The notes beneath the pieces are model-generated. The model did not search any database and was not told the DNA's origin. It was given only the letters and a program-made list of their open reading frames with translations. Source: Actinoplanes missouriensis 431 (GTDB lineage Bacteria > Actinomycetota > Actinomycetes > Mycobacteriales > Micromonosporaceae). From it: a stretch of DNA of 64,000 nt. Positions within the stretch are counted from its first letter, which is position 1. Each line of letters opens with the position of its first letter. The stretch is taken from NCBI RefSeq assembly GCF_000284295.1, contig NC_017093.1:2914001-2978000 (forward strand), in the 5' to 3' direction. Shown piece after piece: positions 59,687 to 64,000 of the stretch. The translations under genes and the position numbers were made by a program.

Positions 59687-61159
59687 CTAGATGGCGGTCA
59701 GGGTGAGGGTGCCGGTGTAGGTGCCGGCGGCCGTGTCGGTCGGGACGCTGAGCTTCAGCGCCGCGTCCAGCTGGGCGGTGCCCAGACCTCTGCCGTTCGG
59801 GGCCGTGGCCAGGACGGTGCTGCCGCCCAGGCCGGTCTGGGCCTGGACGGTGCCGTACGGCGACGACACCGGACCCGCGACCACGCCCTGCTGGGTGCCC
59901 TGCGAGGTGATGCTGGGCGTCCAGCCGAGGTAGCCGCCCGCGAACGTCTTGCCGTCCTCGGTGCGGAAACCGTCGGCGACCTGGCCGGACGCGGTCCAGC
60001 CCGGCTTGGCGGCGCGGGTGTCGGTCACCGTGACCGGCTGCAGGGCGCCGCTGCTCTCCCACCGGTCGCCGGCCGGTGACAGCGCGGCCGCCGGCAGGGT
60101 GACGTTGCGGTGCTCGGGATCGACGCTGATCACGAGTGCGCCGTCGGCGGCGTTGATGGTGGCGGTCACCGTCTTGGCCGTGCGGCTGCCCTCCGGCGGG
60201 AAGGCGACCCAGAGCCAGGACTCCGGGCTGGTCGCCACGACCTTCGCGCCGTCGTAGAGCTTGACGACGTACTGGCTGCCGTTGAGGGCCCGCGTCGCGG
60301 TGAAGCTGTACGACGCGCCGGTCTCGCCCTCGATCGGCGTGAAGTCCTCCTCGGCCGGCTTCTTGCTGAACCACTGGTACTTCGTCAGCGCGCCCTGCGG
60401 GGACTGCACCGCCTGCAGCGTGACGGCGTCGCCCGGCTGGTACTCGCCGTCCGCCATGCCGGTGATGCTCAGGCTCAGGTCGCCGCCACCGGGCTGCAGG
60501 TCACCGACCACGAACCGGTAGTCGACCGGTCCGGTGCTCAGCGTCGTGCCGTTGCTCAGTGTGGCGTCGGCCTGGAACTTCAGCGTGTAGGCGCCCTCCT
60601 TCGAGAACACCCATCCGGCGTGGGCGTGGGTGTGCACCGGGACGTCGAGCCGATCGGGCAGCCCGTCGTTGCTGCGGAACTTGATGCTCGGCGTGCCGAG
60701 GGAGTTGGTGTCGAAGAGGGTCACGTCGCCGGGACCGTCCACACCGACCAGGCTGAGCGACACCCTGTCGCCGGCGAAGACGCCGGACTTCAGGGTGGTG
60801 GTGTTCCACCCGGGCCAGAGCAGGCCGGCGTCCTGGACCTGCGGCAGCATCCAGACCTTGGAGCCGGGCGCGCCGAGGAACGTGAACGCGGGCAGGTCCG
60901 GCACCGTGGTCTCGGCGGCGGGCAGGACCTGGAACGTGACGTCGGCCGGGTCGCGGACGACGGCGGGGCTGACAGTGTCGTCCTTGACCTTCAGCTTCAG
61001 CGCGCCGTCCTCGTAGTGGACGTCGACGGCGTCGGTGTGCCCCTTGGCGAGCACCACGGCCTCGGCGGCCAGCGCGGGAGAGGGGGCGAACAGGGCGGTG
61101 ACGGCGGCCAGGGTGAGACCGGTGATCGCGGTCGTGACCCGTAAGCCGGATCTCTGCAC
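59687..61159 (-). CDS. Secreted choice-of-anchor M plus WxL-like surface protein
   Basis: 490 aa from GTG 61159 behind AGGAGG. Signal peptide to about residue 32. Residues 33-215 are a surface-repeat domain (LAKGHTDAVDVHYEDGALKL, FTFLGAPGSKVWMLPQVQD, WPGWNTTTL) with histidines H176, H178 and H180 in VHTHAHAGWVF. Residues 230-315 are one Ig-like repeat (MADGEYQPGDAVTLQAVQSP), and residues 325-490 a WxL-like domain (DRWESSGALQPVTVTDTRAA, PGWTASGQVADGFRTEDG, LSVPTDTAAGTYTGTLTLTA). First gene of the eight-gene operon. A compact version of the protein at 49829. Confidence 0.85.
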   Translation of the reverse strand: MQRSGLRVTTAITGLTLAAVTALFAPSPALAAEAVVLAKGHTDAVDVHYEDGALKLKVKDDTVSPAVVRDPADVTFQVLPAAETTVPDLPAFTFLGAPGSKVWMLPQVQDAGLLWPGWNTTTLKSGVFAGDRVSLSLVGVDGPGDVTLFDTNSLGTPSIKFRSNDGLPDRLDVPVHTHAHAGWVFSKEGAYTLKFQADATLSNGTTLSTGPVDYRFVVGDLQPGGGDLSLSITGMADGEYQPGDAVTLQAVQSPQGALTKYQWFSKKPAEEDFTPIEGETGASYSFTATRALNGSQYVVKLYDGAKVVATSPESWLWVAFPPEGSRTAKTVTATINAADGALVISVDPEHRNVTLPAAALSPAGDRWESSGALQPVTVTDTRAAKPGWTASGQVADGFRTEDGKTFAGGYLGWTPSITSQGTQQGVVAGPVSSPYGTVQAQTGLGGSTVLATAPNGRGLGTAQLDAALKLSVPTDTAAGTYTGTLTLTAI

Positions 61160-61195
61160 AGCATCCTCCTTTCTGGACAGAAGCGTTAACGAAAA

Positions 61196-61210
61196 CGACT
61201 CTCATTTTCG
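61196..61210. promoter_or_regulatory. Weak Zur-like box before surface-protein operon
   Basis: CGACTCTCATTTTCG matches about 9 of 15 positions of TGAAAATGATTTTCA but keeps the TCATTTTC half found at the aztD-like gene. It lies 37 bases upstream of the operon start; a wider GAAAAC...TTTTCG dyad includes it. Confidence 0.4.
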
Positions 61211-61339
61211 GCAGGACGCTAGCATGCGAGGAAGGCGGGCGCGATCCCGGACATGGCGACGGCCGGCGCCCCGCGGGGCTCCGGCCGTCGTGTCGTTTCG
61301 CTGTATGTGCAGGTGGGGCGGCCATCCGCGCCCACCGGC

Positions 61340-61368
61340 TTGATAATGACAATGGTTTTCATTATAGG
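61340..61368 (+). promoter_or_regulatory. Promoter of zinc-free ribosomal protein operon with Zur-like box
   Basis: TTGATA (61340-61345), 17-base spacer, TATAGG (61363-61368). The spacer contains TGACAATGGTTTTCA (61347-61361), 13 of 15 positions of the Zur consensus. The expected start of transcription falls at or next to the ATG (61377), so the message is probably leaderless. Confidence 0.7.
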
Positions 61369-61376
61369 ATCGCGGC

Positions 61377-61610
61377 ATGTCGTTCGTCTGTGACGTGACC
61401 GGCGCGAAGCCCAGCTTCGGCAACGCCGTGTCGCACTCCCATCGCCGCACCCGCCGCCGCTGGAACCCCAACATCCAGCGCCGCCGCTTCCGACTCGCCG
61501 ACGGCCGGACCGTCCGCCTGAGCGTCAGCACCACCGGACTGAAGATCATCGACCGGGACGGCATCGACTCCGTCGTCGCTCGCCTGCGCGCCCGGGGGGT
61601 GAAGCTCTGA
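61377..61610 (+). CDS. rpmB: Ribosomal protein L28, zinc-independent paralogue
   Basis: 77 aa: [37 protein letters not shown], then [17 protein letters not shown]. This is bL28. It has only one cysteine, not the two CxxC pairs of zinc-binding L28, so it is the C-minus paralogue made when zinc is scarce, to free zinc from ribosomes. First of three such genes overlapping end to start (TGATG). A Zur-like box sits in the promoter. Confidence 0.95.
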   Translation: MSFVCDVTGAKPSFGNAVSHSHRRTRRRWNPNIQRRRFRLADGRTVRLSVSTTGLKIIDRDGIDSVVARLRARGVKL

Positions 61611-61777
61611 TGGCCCGGAGCACCGACGTCCGCCCCGTGATCAAGCTGCGCAGCACCGCGGGGACCGGATACACCTACGTGACCCGCAAGAACCGCCGCA
61701 ACGACCCCGACCGCCTCGTGCTGCGCAAGTACGACCCGATGGTCCGCAAACACGTCGACTTCCGGGAGGACCGCTGA
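61610..61777 (+). CDS. rpmG: Ribosomal protein L33, zinc-independent paralogue
   Basis: 55 aa: [54 protein letters not shown]. This is bL33 without any cysteine, the C-minus form that replaces the zinc-ribbon L33 under zinc limitation. Its ATG overlaps the L28 stop (TGATG), and its stop overlaps the S14 start in the same way, so translation of the three is coupled. Confidence 0.95.
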   Translation: MARSTDVRPVIKLRSTAGTGYTYVTRKNRRNDPDRLVLRKYDPMVRKHVDFREDR

Positions 61778-62082
61778 TGGCCCGCCGCAGCCTCACCGAG
61801 CGCGAGAAGCGCCGCGCCGAGCTGGCGGACCGGTACGCCGACCGGCGCGCCACGCTGAAGACCGCGATCTCCGCCCCGTCGACCGACCCGGAGGAACGGG
61901 CGGCCGCCGTGCGCGCGCTCGCCGCACTGCCCCGCGACTCCAGCCGCTCCCGGCAGCGCAGCCGCGACCAGATCGACGGCCGGCCGCGCGGCGTGCTCAG
62001 CCGGTTCGGCCTCTCCCGCGTCCGGTTCCGCGAGCTGGCCCTGCGCGGCGAGCTGCCGGGCGTGCGCAAGGCCTCCTGGTGA
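61777..62082 (+). CDS. rpsN: Ribosomal protein S14, zinc-independent paralogue
   Basis: 101 aa: [74 protein letters not shown]. It is the long, cysteine-free uS14 form, not the short zinc-binding form with CxxC motifs. Last gene of the L28-L33-S14 unit. S18, L31 and L36 paralogues, often in the same set, are not here. Confidence 0.95.
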   Translation: MARRSLTEREKRRAELADRYADRRATLKTAISAPSTDPEERAAAVRALAALPRDSSRSRQRSRDQIDGRPRGVLSRFGLSRVRFRELALRGELPGVRKASW

Positions 62083-62094
62083 CCGCCGTCGCTC

Positions 62095-62727
62095 TCACGT
62101 TATGGGCGCGGACTCCGCGGTGACCGGCTGGCGGAGGATGGTGCGCTGTTTCTCGGGCGCCGTCCGCCGCCGGTCACTGAGGTAGATCTCGTGGTGCTTG
62201 CCCGTCATCCGCAAGCCCTGCCCCGGGATGACGTCGTCGTGCAGCTGCGCGAGCACGTCCGCCTCCTCGTCGAAGGCCCCGATGTGCAGGGTCTGCACGC
62301 ACCTGCCCTCCGACAGGGTCTCCAGGCGGAGGTCGGCGAGACGCGCCGGCCGGTCCTTCGCGCCGGCCCGCTCGACGGCGGCGGCGACCATCTCCGCGCC
62401 GATCCAGTCCGGGGTCATGAGCAGCAGCGTCCAGTCCCAGCGTGACTTGTCGCGGGCCGTGGTGAAGGAGTCCATGTCGTCGGCCCACCACAGACCCTCC
62501 AGGGGCGGGACGACGTAGTCGCGGCCGAGCTCGGTCTTGCTGGCGAACTTCAGCGTGTACGCCACCGGGTAGAGCGCCTGCAGTGCCTCGGCGAAGGCGG
62601 GGGAGGTGTTCGGGTCCCCGTGGCCGTCGATCGCCAGGTACTGCATGTCGGGCACCTCCACGACCCGGAACCGGCCCGGCCGCGCCTGATAGGCGTCGAG
62701 GCTCTTCTTGAAATCAGTCTTGATCAT
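62095..62727 (-). CDS. GyrI-like small-molecule-binding domain protein
   Basis: 210 aa: MIKTDFKKSLDAYQARPGRF, VEVPDMQYLAIDGHGDPNTS, YTLKFASKTELGRDYVVPPL, EGLWWADDMDSF, then IPGQGLRMTGKHHEIYLSDR. This is the GyrI-like family (SbmC/DUF2145-type fold) that binds small aromatic or cationic drugs. Its start overlaps the end of the PadR gene by 4 bases. In such pairs the PadR repressor and the binding protein are induced together by a toxic compound; hydrolysis of cyclopropanoids is known for some homologues. Convergent with S14. Confidence 0.85.
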   Translation of the reverse strand: MIKTDFKKSLDAYQARPGRFRVVEVPDMQYLAIDGHGDPNTSPAFAEALQALYPVAYTLKFASKTELGRDYVVPPLEGLWWADDMDSFTTARDKSRWDWTLLLMTPDWIGAEMVAAAVERAGAKDRPARLADLRLETLSEGRCVQTLHIGAFDEEADVLAQLHDDVIPGQGLRMTGKHHEIYLSDRRRTAPEKQRTILRQPVTAESAPIT

Positions 62728-63254
62728 CGGTCACCCTCGTCATCGGACACCTGGACTCGACTCGCGAGCCACTGCCTTTCCGCCTGCATGAGGCTCAATG
62801 AGTACGAGAACACCTCACGGGCGACCCGATCCTGTTGCGCCTCCGCGGCGGCCCGGACCCCGGCGATCCGCGCGTCGATCGCGGTCAGCCTGGTGCGCAG
62901 CGCCTCGGCGTAGTCCCGCTCGGTGAGCAGGCGCAGATTGGCGACGCCCACGAGCAGCGGGACCGGGACCGGCTGCGGCTCGGCGACCAGCGCCAGCGCC
63001 ACCCGCGCGGCCACCTCACGGCCCTCGGCGGTGGCGTGCAGGACGCGGCGCGCCTTCCCGCTCGCCGGACCGCCGGGCGCGTGCAGCAAGCCACGCTTCT
63101 CCAGCTTGCCGAGCAGGTAGTAGATCGAGGAGAAACCGATGTCCGTCCATTGCCGGATGCCGCGTTGCTCGATCACCTGCTCCAGGTCGTAGCCGTGCTG
63201 CGGGCGTTCGATGATCAGGCCGAGCACGGTGAGCTCGGCGGGCGTCAGCTCCAC
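62724..63254 (-). CDS. PadR family transcriptional regulator
   Basis: 176 aa from GTG 63254. PadR winged helix: LTPAELTVLGLIIERPQHGY, DLEQVIEQRGIRQWTDIGFS, SIYYLLGKLEKRGLL, then a C-terminal helical dimerisation part (ALRTRLTAIDARIAGVRAAA, SYSLSLMQAERQWLASRV). A -10-like TAGAAT ends 6 bases before the GTG, so the message is probably leaderless. A perfect 14-2-14 inverted repeat starts at the first base of the gene and covers that promoter, so it most likely represses itself and the GyrI-like gene. Confidence 0.9.
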   Translation of the reverse strand: MELTPAELTVLGLIIERPQHGYDLEQVIEQRGIRQWTDIGFSSIYYLLGKLEKRGLLHAPGGPASGKARRVLHATAEGREVAARVALALVAEPQPVPVPLLVGVANLRLLTERDYAEALRTRLTAIDARIAGVRAAAEAQQDRVAREVFSYSLSLMQAERQWLASRVQVSDDEGDR

Positions 63255-63283
63255 GCCGCTATTCTAGCACTAGAATAGCGGCG
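63254..63283. promoter_or_regulatory. PadR operator, perfect 14-2-14 inverted repeat
   Basis: CGCCGCTATTCTAG (63254-63267), CA, CTAGAATAGCGGCG (63270-63283). It includes the -10 element and the start codon base of the PadR gene. Confidence 0.8.
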
Positions 63284-63307
63284 TGGATCAAGCGTTCGAC
63301 GCTGGGC

Positions 63308-64000
63308 TCAGGCGACGGTGCAGGTCAGGGCCGGCGTGGTGGCCGCGCTGCCGGCGGCGAGCAGGCCGAACGTGGTGCCGGCACCGGGTGCGACGGACCC
63401 GTTGTAGGACGCGTTCGTGACCGTGACGGCGCCGCCGGTGGTGGTCAGCGAGCCGTTCCAGACCTGGCTGACCGACTGCCCGGCGGGCGGCGTCCAGCTC
63501 ACCCGCCAGCCGGTGACGGCGGCGGTCCCGGTGTTCGCGACGGTGACCTCGGCCTGAAAGCCGCCCTGCCAGCTGTTGACCACCCGATAAGCCGCGGAGC
63601 ACCCGCCGGGCGACGACGGGCCGGGGGATGAGGGGCCGGGCGACGACGGGCCGGGCGACGACGGGCCGGGCGACGACGGGCCGGGCGACGACGGGCCGGG
63701 GGAGGACGGCGTCGGCGACGACGGGGTGGTGCTCGGCAGCTGGGAGAAGAACTTCCAGATCTCGCCGCCGGTCCACGTCCGGGCGCCGCTCGTGCCGGTC
63801 GATCCGTCCACCGGTTCCGGCGTGTGGTCACCGTCGAAGGCGGCCCACACGACCGGGTATCCCGGGCGGCAGCCGCTGTAGGCGGTCACGATGTGGGTCA
63901 GGCTGCCCCGGGCCGGCTCCGGCGGGTTCTGCGCGGCGCAGCCGTTGGCGCGGACGAACGTGTCCCGGATCGATCGCCCGAGGGAGATGCCCAGGACGCT
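63308..64000 (-). CDS. PHB depolymerase-like esterase with CBM2, N-terminus beyond window
   Basis: Only the last 230 residues are visible. The frame entering at 64000 reads SVLGISLGRSIRDTFVRANG, CAAQNPPEPARGSLTHIV, AYSGCRPGYPVVWAAFDGDH, TPEPVDG and GGEIWKFFSQLP, the C-terminal part of a PHB-depolymerase-type (CE1) esterase with its catalytic histidine in DGDHTP. A linker of repeated PSSPG follows, then a CBM2 domain (CSAAYRVVNSWQGGFQAEVT, VANTGTAAVTGWRVSW, NASYNGSVAPGAGTTFG) that binds cellulose or xylan. Likely a secreted acetylxylan or feruloyl esterase. The nucleophile serine lies outside the window. Confidence 0.85.
   Translation of the reverse strand, partial: SVLGISLGRSIRDTFVRANGCAAQNPPEPARGSLTHIVTAYSGCRPGYPVVWAAFDGDHTPEPVDGSTGTSGARTWTGGEIWKFFSQLPSTTPSSPTPSSPGPSSPGPSSPGPSSPGPSSPGPSSPGPSSPGGCSAAYRVVNSWQGGFQAEVTVANTGTAAVTGWRVSWTPPAGQSVSQVWNGSLTTTGGAVTVTNASYNGSVAPGAGTTFGLLAAGSAATTPALTCTVA
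63611..63700. repeat. 15-bp tandem repeat encoding PSSPG linker
   Basis: Six 15-bp units starting at 63611; five are identical (CGACGACGGGCCGGG) and the second (63626-63640) is diverged. They encode the esterase-CBM2 linker. Confidence 0.9.

Noticed and set aside
61196..61210. Strong Zur box at the surface operon
   Set aside because: Only about 9 of 15 positions fit the consensus I know, so it is listed as weak and not used as proof.
63611..63700. CRISPR-like array
   Set aside because: Units are 15 bp with no spacers and encode a Pro/Ser/Gly linker in frame.
1..64000. tRNA, rRNA or insertion sequences
   Set aside because: No cloverleaf, rRNA-like or transposase-like sequence was seen on either strand; absence was judged by eye only.

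Overview
The window is about 64 kb of very GC-rich DNA with strong third-position GC bias, so long antisense open frames are common and mostly spurious. Gene content (choice-of-anchor M and WxL-like surface proteins, MalF/MalG sugar importers without their own ATPase, CBM13/CBM42-tailed glycosidases, zinc-independent ribosomal protein paralogues, PaaX, HxlR and PadR regulators) points to a soil or plant-litter actinomycete. Actinoplanes or another Micromonosporaceae genus is the best guess, made from family resemblance only.

Region 1 (1-8.3 kb) is mixed housekeeping: a Ser/Thr kinase cut by the window edge, a SAVMC3_10250-like protein, an excalibur protein, a LysR/DoxX divergent pair, a TetR gene whose operator motif recurs at a secreted NTF2-like gene, a DUF427 protein and a phospholipase D-like protein. 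Region 2 (8.3-14.2 kb) holds a secreted discoidin plus beta-helix protein, then a decayed catabolic locus: a chimeric NCS1-permease/agmatinase remnant, an intact cyclase-family gene and an XRE-cupin regulator broken by a TAG codon. A chemoreceptor follows.

Region 3 (15.1-23.3 kb) looks like a xylan/pentose unit: FAH-family enzyme, IclR regulator with two palindromes at its likely target promoter, solute-binding lipoprotein, a permease in which both MalF-like and MalG-like halves are one polypeptide, GH10 xylanase and an IlvD/Edd dehydratase. A broken GGDEF gene follows. Region 4 (24.4-31.4 kb) is an arabinan/galactan set: GH27-CBM13, GH43-CBM42, endo-arabinanase and exo-arabinanase, with LacI-type operators (TGTTAnCGCTnACA) at both promoters and a PaaX gene between.

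Region 5 (33.1-38.1 kb) is a zinc import locus (aztA diverging from aztB-propeller-aztC, plus an AztD-like lipoprotein) with Zur-like boxes. Region 6 (38.2-49.7 kb) is an arabinofuranoside locus: ABC importer, GH127, two clan-A-like secreted hydrolases, and a LacI regulator with three ATCGAT-core sites.

Region 7 (49.8-62.1 kb) is the most unusual part: an apparent eight-gene operon encoding WxL-like/choice-of-anchor M proteins, a DUF916 membrane protein, a sortase-type anchored protein, and a metal ABC transporter whose binding protein carries an inserted surface domain. It diverges from a leaderless operon for zinc-free L28, L33 and S14 that has a Zur-like box in its promoter. The arrangement suggests a zinc-starvation surface-capture system feeding a dedicated ABC importer. 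The window ends with a GyrI-like/PadR pair and the C-terminal part of an esterase-CBM2 protein.
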